62,026 nucleotides of DNA from SIG603 sp964370115 (GCA_964370115.1 CAYJIA010000009.1:1-62026), one strand, 5' to 3'. Numbered from the stretch's first letter, positions 1-8,163 are shown. Program-made: numbers and translations. The notes: generated by a model from the sequence alone, not told the origin.

Positions 1-66
1 AAGGACTAATAGGCTAAGGGCTAAAGACTAATGGTGAAGGACTAATAGGCTAAGGACTAATTATAA
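1..66. repeat. Degenerate tandem repeat upstream of purF
   Basis: The sequence is built from imperfect copies of a unit like GGCTAAGGACTAAT (AAGGACTAATAGGCTAAGG appears with small changes several times in about 65 bases). It is cut by the window edge. A related string, GGCTAAAACTAATAAAGGCTAAGGG, occurs on the minus strand at about 27431-27460, so this looks like an intergenic repeat and not coding sequence. No promoter for purF is evident in it; purF may be read from upstream of the window. Confidence 0.6.
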
Positions 67-81
67 TAAATGGAGTAAAAT

Positions 82-1500
82 ATGTTTAACTACGATAAAT
101 TACATGAAGAGTGTGCGATTTTTGGTGTTAGTGTAAACGAGACAGAGGCCGTGGGTATTACCTATAACGGCCTTCTTGCCTTGCAACACCGTGGACAAGA
201 GGGTGCAGGCATTGCCGCAATAAGCGACAATAAAATTATCTGCCACAAAGATATAGGACTGGTGAGTGAGGTTTTCACCCACGAAGTACTCGACACAATG
301 CCAAAAAGCACGGCTGCGGTAGGACATAACAGATATTCTACAACTGGTACAAATGTGCGCGAAAATGTAGGTCCTTTTATAACCGAATTTCTAACAGGCA
401 GAATTGCCACCGCCCACAACGGCAATATAATAAATGCAAAAGAGATAAAAGATGAGCTTACAGCACAGGGGTTAAACTTTAACGCGACAAGCGACAGCGA
501 AGTTATAGCCTCTTTGATAGGATATTCTATCATGAAAGAAGGTCATTCTTTGCCGGGTATAGTAAAGGCTACCAAAAGGTTTAAAGGTGCTTTTTCTCTC
601 ATTATTTTAAATAGTAAAAACAAGATAACTGCCGTTCGTGACCCCAACGGATATCGCCCTCTTTGTATAGGAAAAGGAGCAAGCGGTATGGCTGTTGCTT
701 CTGAAAGCTGTGGACTAGAAGCCTGTGGTTTTGAGTTTGTAAGAGATGTAAAACCTGGTGAAGTCGTAGTTATTGAAAACGGCAAGATAATTCATGAGAA
801 AGTAGAGCTTTTAGAAAAAGATGAAAACTGCGGTCTTTGTATATTCGAGTACGTGTATTTTGCAAGGCCTGACTCTAAAATAGATGGTTTAAGCGTTTAC
901 ACCGCAAGGTGCAATATGGGCAAGATTTTGGCAAAAGAGTATCCAGTAGATGCCGACTTCGTGTGCGGTGTGCCCGACAGTGGTTTAGAGGCAGCCGTTG
1001 GATACAGCGAAGAAAGTGGAATACCGCTGAGCTCTGGTTTTGTAAAAAACAGATATATCGGTCGAAGCTTTATTTACCCTACACAAGCTCAAAGAGAAAA
1101 CGCAGTAAGGCTTAAGCTCAATCCCCTTACCGAAAATGTTAAGGGCAAAAAAATAGTTTTAGTGGACGACTCCATAGTTCGTGGAACAACCAGTGCAAAA
1201 ATTGTAAAAGCCCTAAGGACCGCAGGTGCAAAGGAAGTTCATATGAGAATTTCCTCTCCCCCATTTAAGTTTACTTGCCATTATGGAACCGACATAGACA
1301 AAACAGAAAACTTGATTGCTAACAAAATGAGTGTGGAAGAAATAGGAAAACAAATCGGCGTCGACAGCTTAGGCTACATCAGCGTAAAAGGCTTAAAAAC
1401 AGCGTGTCAAGACTCAGGTATGGCTTTTTGCACAAACTGCTTTACAGGAGACGGACTAAAAAGTGAGATTACAAAATCCGATTTAGAAAAAGGAGAGTAA
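82..1500 (+). CDS. purF: Amidophosphoribosyltransferase
   Basis: Catalyses the first committed step of purine synthesis, making 5-phosphoribosylamine from PRPP and glutamine in the cytosol. The class II glutaminase half starts with a short propeptide ending before Cys11 (HEECAIFGV), the expected N-terminal nucleophile after processing. The phosphoribosyltransferase half carries the PRPP motif VLVDDSIVRGTT near residue 357. Cysteines in ENCGLC (about residue 252), FTCHYG and the C-terminal CTNC fit the 4Fe-4S cluster of Bacillus-type PurF. The length of 472 residues is normal. The start ATG follows GGAGTAAAAT. dapF follows after 2 bp, so the two are co-transcribed; no other pur gene is in the window. 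No purine riboswitch is seen in the 81 bases available upstream. Confidence 0.97.
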   Translation: MFNYDKLHEECAIFGVSVNETEAVGITYNGLLALQHRGQEGAGIAAISDNKIICHKDIGLVSEVFTHEVLDTMPKSTAAVGHNRYSTTGTNVRENVGPFITEFLTGRIATAHNGNIINAKEIKDELTAQGLNFNATSDSEVIASLIGYSIMKEGHSLPGIVKATKRFKGAFSLIILNSKNKITAVRDPNGYRPLCIGKGASGMAVASESCGLEACGFEFVRDVKPGEVVVIENGKIIHEKVELLEKDENCGLCIFEYVYFARPDSKIDGLSVYTARCNMGKILAKEYPVDADFVCGVPDSGLEAAVGYSEESGIPLSSGFVKNRYIGRSFIYPTQAQRENAVRLKLNPLTENVKGKKIVLVDDSIVRGTTSAKIVKALRTAGAKEVHMRISSPPFKFTCHYGTDIDKTENLIANKMSVEEIGKQIGVDSLGYISVKGLKTACQDSGMAFCTNCFTGDGLKSEITKSDLEKGE

Positions 1501-1502
1501 AA

Positions 1503-2342
1503 ATGACACTTAACTTCACAAAAATGGAAGGTTGTGGAAACGACTATATCTATTTTGACTGTTTTAAACAGGACATTAAAAACCCTGAAGAGCTTGCAGT
1601 AAAAATTTCTGATAGACATTTCGGTATAGGCGGCGACGGAATAGTCCTCATCATGCCCTCTAAAAAAGACGATGCAAGAATGCGCATGTTTAACATAGAC
1701 GGCAGCGAGGGCAAAATGTGCGGAAACGCGATAAGATGTGTGGCAAAATTATTGTTTGATAACAAAATAGTCACCAAAAACCCTATGACGATAGAAACTT
1801 TAAGTGGAACAAAAGAACTTTTTTTGACAATAGAAAATGACGAAGTCTCAAGTGTTCGTGTCGATATGGGAGACGCTATACTCACACCTTGTGAAATACC
1901 TGTAAAAATAGACGGGGACACAGCGGTTAATCATGCACTTACAATAGACGGCAAAGTCTATGAGATGACCTGTGTATCAATGGGAAATCCCCATGCCGTC
2001 ACTTTTTTAGACGAGGTATCGGACTTAGACCTTATAAACCTAGGGCCAAAGTTTGAAAACCACGAGATTTTCCCTGAGAGAGTAAACACTGAGTTTATAA
2101 AGTTTATAGACAAAAACACACTTGAAATGAGAGTTTGGGAGCGTGGCAGTGGCGAGACCCTTGCCTGTGGAACAGGCGCTTGTGCAAGTGTTGTTGCGGC
2201 GGTTTTGACAGGAAGATGCAACAAAAACGAGGACGTAAAAGTAAAACTTATAGGCGGAGATTTAATCATAAATTATACGGATGAAACCGTTTTTATGACA
2301 GGCCCTGCCACAAAAGTTTTTGATGGAAGTATAGATTATTAA
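1503..2342 (+). CDS. dapF: Diaminopimelate epimerase
   Basis: Interconverts LL- and meso-diaminopimelate for lysine and peptidoglycan synthesis. It is a cofactor-independent epimerase with two catalytic cysteines: Cys73 in MCGNAIRC and Cys222 in ETLACGTGACA, both present. The 279-residue length is typical. The ribosome site AAAAGGAGAG lies inside the end of purF, and the ATG sits 2 bp after the purF stop, so translation is probably coupled. dapL follows 15 bp downstream, which puts the last two steps of the aminotransferase variant of the diaminopimelate pathway side by side. The cell therefore needs meso-DAP, as expected for a Gram-positive wall or for lysine. Confidence 0.97.
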   Translation: MTLNFTKMEGCGNDYIYFDCFKQDIKNPEELAVKISDRHFGIGGDGIVLIMPSKKDDARMRMFNIDGSEGKMCGNAIRCVAKLLFDNKIVTKNPMTIETLSGTKELFLTIENDEVSSVRVDMGDAILTPCEIPVKIDGDTAVNHALTIDGKVYEMTCVSMGNPHAVTFLDEVSDLDLINLGPKFENHEIFPERVNTEFIKFIDKNTLEMRVWERGSGETLACGTGACASVVAAVLTGRCNKNEDVKVKLIGGDLIINYTDETVFMTGPATKVFDGSIDY

Positions 2343-2357
2343 AATGGAGGAAGAAAG

Positions 2358-3539
2358 ATGAACTTAAACGCATATTACAGCAATCTAAAAGACAGCTATC
2401 TATTTTCTACAATCGCAAAAAAAGTAAACAGCTATGTAGAAAAAAATCCAGACAAAAAAATCATAAGACTTGGAATAGGCGATGTAACCCTGCCTTTGGC
2501 TCCAGTGGTGGTAAGCGCCATGGAAAATGCAGTAAAGGAAATGGGCGTTAAAGAGACATTTAAAGGCTATGGCGAAGAACAAGGCTATGCATTTTTAAGA
2601 GATGCAGTCTGCGATTATTATAAAGAAAAAAATATTGACTTAAAAAACAGTGAAGTCTTTATCAGCGACGGCGCAAAAAGCGACTTGGGAAATATTCTTG
2701 ACATATTCTCAAAAGACAATGTTGTACTAATCCCTGACCCTGTATATCCTGTCTATGTGGACACGAATATCATGGCTGATAGAAAAATAATCTTCATGAA
2801 CGGCACGGCGGAAAACTCATTTTTGCCAATGCCAAACAAAAATGTTGACTGCGACATAATTTATCTTTGTTCTCCAAACAATCCTACTGGCTCTGTATAC
2901 ACTAAAGAACAGCTTAAGCTTTGGGTCGACTATGCATTAGAGAAAAACGCAGTAATCCTGTTTGACAGTGCATACGAGGCGTTTATAAGCGACAAAACAC
3001 TTCCTACTAGCATTTTAGAGATAGAGGGCGCTAAAAAATGCGCCATAGAGTTCTGCTCTCTTTCTAAAACAGCAGGATTTACAGGTGTAAGATGCGGATA
3101 CACAGTAGTTCCACACGAGCTTGTAAGCGGTGACACAAGCCTAAATAAACTGTGGCTTAGACGACAAACAACAAAATTCAACGGCGTTCCATATATCATT
3201 CAGCGTGGCGCACAGGCTGTGTTTAGCAAGGACGGCAGAGCACAAACTGCCCAAAACGTGAAATACTATATGGAAAACGCAAAAATTATTGCCGACACTT
3301 TAAAAGATTTAGCTTACTGGTTTGTGGGTGCCGAAAACTCGCCTTATATCTGGCTAAAATGCCCAAGCGGCATGGGTTCTTGGGAATTTTTTGACTACCT
3401 ACTTGAAAATGTCGGAATAGTAGGAACTCCTGGTGCAGGCTTTGGAGAAATGGGTGAAGGATACTTTAGACTAACAGCCTTCGGCTCAAGAGAGAATGTT
3501 ATTGAGGCGATGGAGAGAATTAGGGTAATTAATAAATAA
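2358..3539 (+). CDS. dapL: LL-diaminopimelate aminotransferase
   Basis: Converts tetrahydrodipicolinate directly to LL-diaminopimelate using glutamate, bypassing the succinylase or acetylase branches. It is a fold type I PLP aminotransferase with the pyridoxal lysine at Lys237 in SLSKTAGFTGVRCGY and the substrate motif PNNPTG near residue 176. The 393-residue length and the N-terminal segment NAYYSNLKDSYLF fit the DapL family. It follows dapF by 15 bp with AATGGAGGAAG as ribosome site. DapL is found in Clostridia, methanogens, plants and chlamydiae. The gene ends the operon; repeats and a terminator follow. Confidence 0.95.
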   Translation: MNLNAYYSNLKDSYLFSTIAKKVNSYVEKNPDKKIIRLGIGDVTLPLAPVVVSAMENAVKEMGVKETFKGYGEEQGYAFLRDAVCDYYKEKNIDLKNSEVFISDGAKSDLGNILDIFSKDNVVLIPDPVYPVYVDTNIMADRKIIFMNGTAENSFLPMPNKNVDCDIIYLCSPNNPTGSVYTKEQLKLWVDYALEKNAVILFDSAYEAFISDKTLPTSILEIEGAKKCAIEFCSLSKTAGFTGVRCGYTVVPHELVSGDTSLNKLWLRRQTTKFNGVPYIIQRGAQAVFSKDGRAQTAQNVKYYMENAKIIADTLKDLAYWFVGAENSPYIWLKCPSGMGSWEFFDYLLENVGIVGTPGAGFGEMGEGYFRLTAFGSRENVIEAMERIRVINK

Positions 3540-3564
3540 TAATTATTAGTTAATAAGTAAAGTT

Positions 3565-3579
3565 CACGCCTTTGGCGTG
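3565..3579. repeat. Intergenic palindrome CACGCC-TTT-GGCGTG, copy 1
   Basis: A 6 bp perfect inverted repeat with a 3-base centre, preceded by GTT and followed by TTTT. The same string in reverse, AAACACGCCAAAGGCGTGAAC, recurs at 47633-47647 and 60011-60025. All three copies lie between convergent genes. It looks like the core of an interspersed repeat family. Confidence 0.8.
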
Positions 3580-3666
3580 TTTTGATTGTATATTCCAAAA
3601 TTAAAATTGTGGGGGCGGATATGGAATCCGCCCCTACAATTTATAATCAAAAAATCCGCAGGATTT
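3580..3666. repeat. MITE-like GC-rich hairpin repeat
   Basis: A 17 bp stem with one mismatch (3604-3620 with 3626-3642) centres on GGGGCGGAT-ATGGA-ATCCGCCCC in an otherwise AT-rich spacer. An outer inverted pair TTTTGATT (3580-3587) and AATCAAAA (3645-3652) encloses it. A second small hairpin AAAATCC-GCA-GGATTTT follows at 3650-3666. Its GC content is unlike its surroundings. Similar GGGGCGGAT palindromes are, from memory, common intergenic repeats in Clostridia; this was not checked here. Confidence 0.6.
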
Positions 3667-3707
3667 TCGCCACCACTTTTCACTTTTCACTCTTCACTTT
3701 ACACTAT

Positions 3708-3732
3708 AAAAAAAACACCCTCACGGGTGTTT
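3708..3732. terminator. Bidirectional terminator between dapL and amt
   Basis: AAAAACACCC-TCAC-GGGTGTTTTT forms a GC-closed stem with an A-run on one side and a T-run on the other, so it can stop both convergent genes. It ends 6 bp before the amt stop codon. Confidence 0.85.
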
Positions 3733-3737
3733 TTTTA

Positions 3738-5426
3738 TTATTCGTCTTGTAGTGCGTCGTATCCTTCTTCTCCTGTTCTTACTTTTACTACGTTTTCTAC
3801 GTCGTAAATGAACATTTTGCCGTCGCCTATGTTGCCTGTGTAAAGTGCCGCTTTAACAGCTTCTATTACCGCGCTTACAGGAACTTTGCATACCACAATT
3901 TCAATTTTCACTTTAGGTAAAAGCCTTGCCTCTACCTCGACACCACGATAATACTCGTGAGAGCCTTTTTGCATTCCGCAACCTAAAACATGGGTTACTG
4001 TCATGCCTGTAATGCCTAGTGCTTCGAGTGCAAATTTTAATTCTTCGAATTTGCTTTGTTTTGTAATTATAGAAATTTTTGTCATTTTTGAGCCTGGGTT
4101 TGAATTGTCGACAACTGGAATTGCTTTTTGCACCGGAGTTGCCACAAGTGGTTTTGACGCTGTACCTGCCATAGCAGATTCAATTGGCATAGTAGGCATA
4201 AAGTCTGCATAGCTACTGTCAAGACCGTGCTCTGTTGTATCAAGACCTAGCATCTCTTCTTCTTTAGAAACTCTTAGTCCGTGACATTTTTTGATTATTG
4301 CAAATGTGATTGACATTGTAACCACAGTGAACGCTATGATAGCAGCTAAACCAATAGCTTGAACTACAAGCAAGTCTGCTCCACCACCGTAAAGAAGTCC
4401 GCCTTCTACCGCAAATAGACCTACTGCAAGAGTTCCCCAAATTCCGTTTACACCATGAACTGCAACTGCGCCTACAGGGTCATCTAGTTTTAGTTTAAGG
4501 TCGATAAACTCAACCGCAACCACTACCAAGATACCTGAAACTATACCTACTACAGCTGCACCTATCGCGTCCATTGTTGCACAACCTGCTGTTATACCAA
4601 CAAGACCTGCTAGAGCCGCATTCAATGTCATAGAGACATCGGGTTTGCCGTTTTTAATCCAAGTGTAGAACATTGTTGTAACTGCCGCTACCGCTGGGGC
4701 TATTGTTGTTGTAACAAAGATTGATGCAAGACCGCCTATGCCGTTTAGAGTTGTTGCCGCCGCACCGTTAAATCCATACCAGCCAAACCATAGGATAAAT
4801 ACACCAAGTGCACCTAAAGTTAGGTTATGTCCAGGAATAGCCTTTGCCACAATTTTGCCTGTTTTTTTATCTTTAACATATTTGCCAAGACGTGGTCCTA
4901 AGAAGATAATTCCCACAAGTGCCGATACGCCACCTACTGTGTGGATTGCCGCAGAGCCTGCAAAATCTATGAACCCCATCTCAAAAAGCCAGCCTTGTGC
5001 GTTCCAAACCCAACCAGCCTCGATTGGATAAACGATAGCACTTAATACCGCTGAATAAATTAGATATGCGCTGAATTTTGTTCTTTCTGCCATAGCACCA
5101 GATACGATTGTCGCCGCAGTCGCACAGAATACTAAGTTGAAAATAAATACCGACCAAGGGAAATTTGCATAGTCTGTAAATATTTGGAAATTAGGTAGGC
5201 CTATAAGACCTAAGATATAATCCTCCGACATCATTACGGTAAAACCTATTAGAATAAACATTATGGTACCCATGCTAAAGTCCATAAGGTTTTTCATTAT
5301 GATATTACCCGCATTTTTTGCCCTTGTAAAACCTGTTTCTACCATTGCAAATCCAGCTTGCATGAAAAACACAAGTGCCGCTCCGATTAGAAACCATACT
5401 CCGTACAGTTCTGTTAATACTTCCAT
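3738..5426 (-). CDS. amt: Ammonium transporter fused to a PII (GlnK-like) domain
   Basis: An 11-helix Amt/AmtB channel (residues about 1-405) is joined by a Pro/Ala/Val-rich linker (about 405-450) to a complete PII signal protein (about 452-562). The Amt half has the twin pore histidines in AAIHTVGG and VAVHGVNGIWG. The PII half has the T-loop QKGSHEYYRGVEVE with the tyrosine that is uridylylated in other PII proteins, followed by LLPKVKIEIVV and the C-terminal VKVRTGEEGYDAL. In free-standing systems GlnK plugs the AmtB exit under nitrogen excess; here the plug is covalently attached. It lies downstream of glnN on the same strand behind a terminator that may be regulated. Amt-PII fusions are known in some Clostridia. 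Confidence 0.95.
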   Translation of the reverse strand: MEVLTELYGVWFLIGAALVFFMQAGFAMVETGFTRAKNAGNIIMKNLMDFSMGTIMFILIGFTVMMSEDYILGLIGLPNFQIFTDYANFPWSVFIFNLVFCATAATIVSGAMAERTKFSAYLIYSAVLSAIVYPIEAGWVWNAQGWLFEMGFIDFAGSAAIHTVGGVSALVGIIFLGPRLGKYVKDKKTGKIVAKAIPGHNLTLGALGVFILWFGWYGFNGAAATTLNGIGGLASIFVTTTIAPAVAAVTTMFYTWIKNGKPDVSMTLNAALAGLVGITAGCATMDAIGAAVVGIVSGILVVVAVEFIDLKLKLDDPVGAVAVHGVNGIWGTLAVGLFAVEGGLLYGGGADLLVVQAIGLAAIIAFTVVTMSITFAIIKKCHGLRVSKEEEMLGLDTTEHGLDSSYADFMPTMPIESAMAGTASKPLVATPVQKAIPVVDNSNPGSKMTKISIITKQSKFEELKFALEALGITGMTVTHVLGCGMQKGSHEYYRGVEVEARLLPKVKIEIVVCKVPVSAVIEAVKAALYTGNIGDGKMFIYDVENVVKVRTGEEGYDALQDE

Positions 5427-5460
5427 TAAATAAAACTCCCTTTCATTAAAAAAATAATAT

Positions 5461-5507
5461 AAAAAAGGTGCATAAAGATTTTAACGTCTTTATGCACCTC
5501 TTCGTGC
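5461..5507 (-). promoter_or_regulatory. glnN-amt terminator with overlapping antiterminator-like hairpin
   Basis: On the minus strand a 13 bp perfect stem (5499-5487 with 5478-5466, loop CGTTAAAA) is followed by a T-run, a strong intrinsic terminator. Just upstream, GCAC-GAAGAG-GTGC (5507-5494) forms a hairpin with a hexanucleotide loop whose 3' arm is part of the terminator stem, so the two folds exclude each other. No promoter fits in the 35 bases between terminator and amt. amt is thus probably reached by read-through from glnN, and this element would set the ratio. The loop has G at position 4 but not A at position 1 of the ANTAR-target consensus. Confidence 0.6.
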
Positions 5508-5522
5508 TAAATATTAAGTTTA

Positions 5523-7613
5523 TCAGTTTACACTGTATAAAATTTCGCCATAAGTTGGAACTGTCCAGTATTTTTTAGGTACCATAGTTTCAACTTCGTC
5601 AACTTTTACTCTTATCTCTGTCATTAGAGCAAAGATAGTATCTCTGTAGAATTTGCCAAGCTCTAAAGTATCGTCAATAGTTTTTGTCAAAATCAATTTG
5701 CTCTCAAGCTCTTCGATTTGAGTATAAATTTCTTTTGTTAGATATGAGCAATTTGCTACGATTTTTTCTTCTAGACTTGCGTCTATATTATTTGATTTTT
5801 TAGCAGTCATTAGGTTTAACATTTCTTGTTGGAATGTAAACGCTGACTCTAAAACTTGTTTTTTAACCATGTCTATAAAGGTTAAAGCTTCGATATGAAT
5901 AGTTTTTTGGTATACTTCCATTAGTATTTCATATCTTGAGTGCACTTCTGCCTCTGTGAATACATTGTGTTTTGCAAATAGCTCAATATTTTTATCTTTA
6001 ATGAACTCAGGAAGCGAGTCTACTGTGGTTTTTAGGTTTAGAAGACCACGTTTCTCTGCCTCTACTACCCACTCATCAGAATAGTTATTACCGTTAAAGA
6101 TAATTTGTTTGTTTTCTTTAATTGTTTTTCTAACAAGTTTTGTAAGATCTTTATTAAAGTCTTTTGAAATCTCTAAAGCATCAGCGAATTGCTCTAATAC
6201 TTCTGCAACTATAGTATTTAAAACTATGTTAGGGCCTGATACTGAGAAAGTTGAGCCTAGCATTCTAAACTCGAATTTATTACCTGTAAAGGCAAATGGT
6301 GATGTTCTGTTTCTGTCTGTTGTATCTTTTGGGAAAGATGGCAGTACATTTACACCAAGTTCCATATGTGCTTTATCAGCCTCTACATACTCTTCTTGTT
6401 TTTCAAGAGATTCGATAATATGTGTAAGCTCATCTCCTAAGAACATTGAAACGATTGCAGGAGGAGCCTCGTTTGCGCCAAGTCTGTGGTCGTTGCCTGC
6501 ATTTGCAACAGATAGTCTTAGCAAGTCTTGATTTTCATTAACCGCTTTGATAACAGCCACTAAGAATAAGACAAATTGTGCATTGTCATAAGGTGTTTCA
6601 CCTGGCTCTAATAGGTTTAGGCCTGTGTCTGTTGAAAGCGACCAGTTGTTATGTTTACCTGATCCATTAACGCCTGCAAATGGTTTTTCATGAAGTAGGC
6701 ATGCTAGACCATGTCTGTCTGCTATACTTTTCATAAGCTCCATTGTAAGTTGGTTGTGGTCAGTTGCTATGTTAGTCGATGCAAATATAGGTGCAAGCTC
6801 GTGTTGAGCAGGTGCTACCTCGTTATGTTTTGTTTTAGCCATGATGCCAAGCTTCCAAAGTTCTTCGTCAAGCTCTTTCATAAAGGCTGCAACTCTTGGT
6901 TTTATAGTTCCAAAGTAGTGATCATCAAGCTCTTGACCTTTTGGTGGTTTCGCACCGAAAAGTGTTCTGCCACAGTACATAAGGTCAGGTCTTTTTAGAT
7001 ATACTTCTTTATCAATTAGGAAGTATTCTTGCTCAGGGCCTACTGTTGAATTAACTCTTTTTGCTGTTTTGTTGCCAAACAGTCTTAAAATTCTTAAGGC
7101 TTGTTTGTTTACAACTTCCATTGAACGAAGCAGTGGAGTTTTTTTGTCTAGCGCCTCTCCTGAATATGAACAGAAAGCTGTAGGTATGCAAAGTGTGTTA
7201 TCTTTAATAAACGCATAAGATGTGATATCCCAAATTGTATATCCTCTAGCTTCGAATGTACTTCTAATTCCACCATTTGGGAAAGAAGATGCATCTGGCT
7301 CGCCTCTTACAAGTTCTTTGCCTGAAAATTCCATTATAATTTCGCCTGAACCTATAGGAGAAATAAAGCTGTCGTGTTTTTCGGCGGTAACGCCTGTCAT
7401 AGGTTGGAACCAGTGTGTAAAGTGTGTTACACCTTTTTCTACCGCCCAATCTTTCATTGCAGTAGCAACTACGTTTGCAACGGCTAAATCAAGTGGTTTT
7501 GAAAGTTCGATGGTTTTTTTCAGTGCCTTGTACACATCTTTAGGTAGTCTGTTTCTCATAACAGAATCATTAAAAACCATGCTGCCAAATAAACTTGGGA
7601 TATTGTTACTCAT
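5523..7613 (-). CDS. glnN: Type III glutamine synthetase
   Basis: Makes glutamine from glutamate, ammonia and ATP. The 696-residue length and start (VFNDSVMRNRLPKDVYKALKK) are those of the GSIII family, much larger than GSI. Recognisable catalytic segments include GPEQEYFLID (metal-binding), KHNEVAPAQHELAPIF and GSGKHNNWSLS (ATP/metal), and NRTSPFAFTGNKFEFRMLGS near the C-terminal third. The start is chosen by AAGGAGG 6 bp upstream. It has a near-consensus promoter and a leader attenuator. amt-PII follows after about 96 bp. A second, type I enzyme is encoded 0.7 kb upstream in the opposite direction, so ammonia assimilation is duplicated here. Confidence 0.96.
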   Translation of the reverse strand: MSNNIPSLFGSMVFNDSVMRNRLPKDVYKALKKTIELSKPLDLAVANVVATAMKDWAVEKGVTHFTHWFQPMTGVTAEKHDSFISPIGSGEIIMEFSGKELVRGEPDASSFPNGGIRSTFEARGYTIWDITSYAFIKDNTLCIPTAFCSYSGEALDKKTPLLRSMEVVNKQALRILRLFGNKTAKRVNSTVGPEQEYFLIDKEVYLKRPDLMYCGRTLFGAKPPKGQELDDHYFGTIKPRVAAFMKELDEELWKLGIMAKTKHNEVAPAQHELAPIFASTNIATDHNQLTMELMKSIADRHGLACLLHEKPFAGVNGSGKHNNWSLSTDTGLNLLEPGETPYDNAQFVLFLVAVIKAVNENQDLLRLSVANAGNDHRLGANEAPPAIVSMFLGDELTHIIESLEKQEEYVEADKAHMELGVNVLPSFPKDTTDRNRTSPFAFTGNKFEFRMLGSTFSVSGPNIVLNTIVAEVLEQFADALEISKDFNKDLTKLVRKTIKENKQIIFNGNNYSDEWVVEAEKRGLLNLKTTVDSLPEFIKDKNIELFAKHNVFTEAEVHSRYEILMEVYQKTIHIEALTFIDMVKKQVLESAFTFQQEMLNLMTAKKSNNIDASLEEKIVANCSYLTKEIYTQIEELESKLILTKTIDDTLELGKFYRDTIFALMTEIRVKVDEVETMVPKKYWTVPTYGEILYSVN

Positions 7614-7697
7614 AAATAAATTGCCTCCTTATATTAAAACTCAAATTTTCGAGTTTCTTTTGCTGTGCTGAAGTTTAATTCCTTTGTAATAAAAACC

Positions 7698-7741
7698 AAA
7701 AAAGACGTCGCGAGCCTTATAGCTCACAACGCCTTTGTTGT
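7698..7741 (-). promoter_or_regulatory. glnN leader attenuator with ANTAR-type hexaloop hairpin
   Basis: On the minus strand the transcript begins with ACAAC-AAAGGC-GTTGT (7741-7726), a 5 bp stem with a six-base loop having A at position 1 and G at position 4, the signature of RNA targets of ANTAR antiterminators (NasR, EutV). Its 3' arm is the base of a second 10 bp hairpin, CGTTGTGAGC-TATAAG-GCTCGCGACG (7731-7706), followed by TCTTTTTT, an intrinsic terminator. The two are mutually exclusive. An ANTAR protein is encoded 2 kb away beside glnA. Only one canonical hexaloop fits here; the second, TATAAG, does not match A1/G4. Confidence 0.7.
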
Positions 7742-7752
7742 CTATGTCACGT

Positions 7753-7781
7753 ATTTTAGCACATGTCTTAGCTTTTGTCAA
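7753..7781 (-). promoter_or_regulatory. glnN promoter
   Basis: TTGACA (7781-7776) and TAAAAT (7758-7753) are separated by 17 bp. The predicted start falls about 5-7 bp upstream of the attenuator hairpin, so nearly the whole leader is the terminator switch. Confidence 0.8.
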
Positions 7782-7788
7782 TATGTTT

Positions 7789-7917
7789 TTACAAAATATT
7801 TTTGTGCCACATACCATTTTCTATTATAGCAATTTCTCCACTACATTCACCGATACCTGTTACGCTTGTATCCATGTCGCCAATTGCAAGGTCTATATGC
7901 ATATCCTCCTTATTCAT
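7789..7917 (-). CDS. Small ORF B between glnA and glnN (unrecognised)
   Basis: A 42-codon ORF beginning MNKEDMHIDLAIGDMD and ending just before the glnN -35 box. AAGGAGG is present but lies only 2 bp before the second ATG (7902), which would give 37 residues. I do not recognise the product. It is in a different frame from ORF A (7947-8096) and begins 30 bp after it. The two could be separate small proteins or one gene broken by a frameshift, since the B frame stays open back to about 7978. Confidence 0.35.
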   Translation of the reverse strand: MNKEDMHIDLAIGDMDTSVTGIGECSGEIAIIENGMWHKNIL

Positions 7918-7946
7918 TCCTATTTCATCTTTTTCTTGTGCAGTTT

Positions 7947-8096
7947 TTAAATCTGCAAGCGGCCAGTTTGATATGCTCTACTCAGTACCTCTCTTGCAAA
8001 ATCACTGTTGTGGGTGTCACATACAATTAATGGTTTATCTCCACTCACTATATTAACGCCTTGCTCAAGTATTGCATTTATAAACTTATTTTTCAT
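7947..8096 (-). CDS. Small ORF A divergent from glnA (unrecognised)
   Basis: A 49-codon ORF (MKNKFINAILEQGVNIVSGD to YQTGRLQI), slightly acidic and without membrane segment. A good promoter, TTGAAA (8155-8150), 16 bp, TATAAT (8133-8128), lies directly upstream, back to back with the glnA promoter. The ribosome site is weak (GGAAAG). I cannot assign a function. Its position between two glutamine synthetase genes, with its own divergent promoter, suggests either a small nitrogen regulator or the remains of a gene now split into ORFs A and B. An upstream ATG at 8129 would add 11 residues but overlaps the -10 box. Confidence 0.4.
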   Translation of the reverse strand: MKNKFINAILEQGVNIVSGDKPLIVCDTHNSDFAREVLSRAYQTGRLQI

Positions 8097-8127
8097 TTTA
8101 ATTTCAACTTTCCATATATTTTTTTGC

Positions 8128-8155
8128 ATTATACCATACTTTGTGCGATTTTCAA
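8128..8155 (-). promoter_or_regulatory. Promoter for small ORF A
   Basis: TTGAAA-16 bp-TATAAT on the minus strand, with its -35 only 9 bp from the glnA -35 on the other strand. The two promoters may interfere. Confidence 0.55.
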
Positions 8156-8163
8156 ATTTACAA

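Noticed and set aside
7917..7978. Programmed -1 frameshift joining small ORFs A and B
   Set aside because: TTTAAAA is present, but in the frame of ORF B and not of ORF A, so it cannot move ribosomes from A to B.
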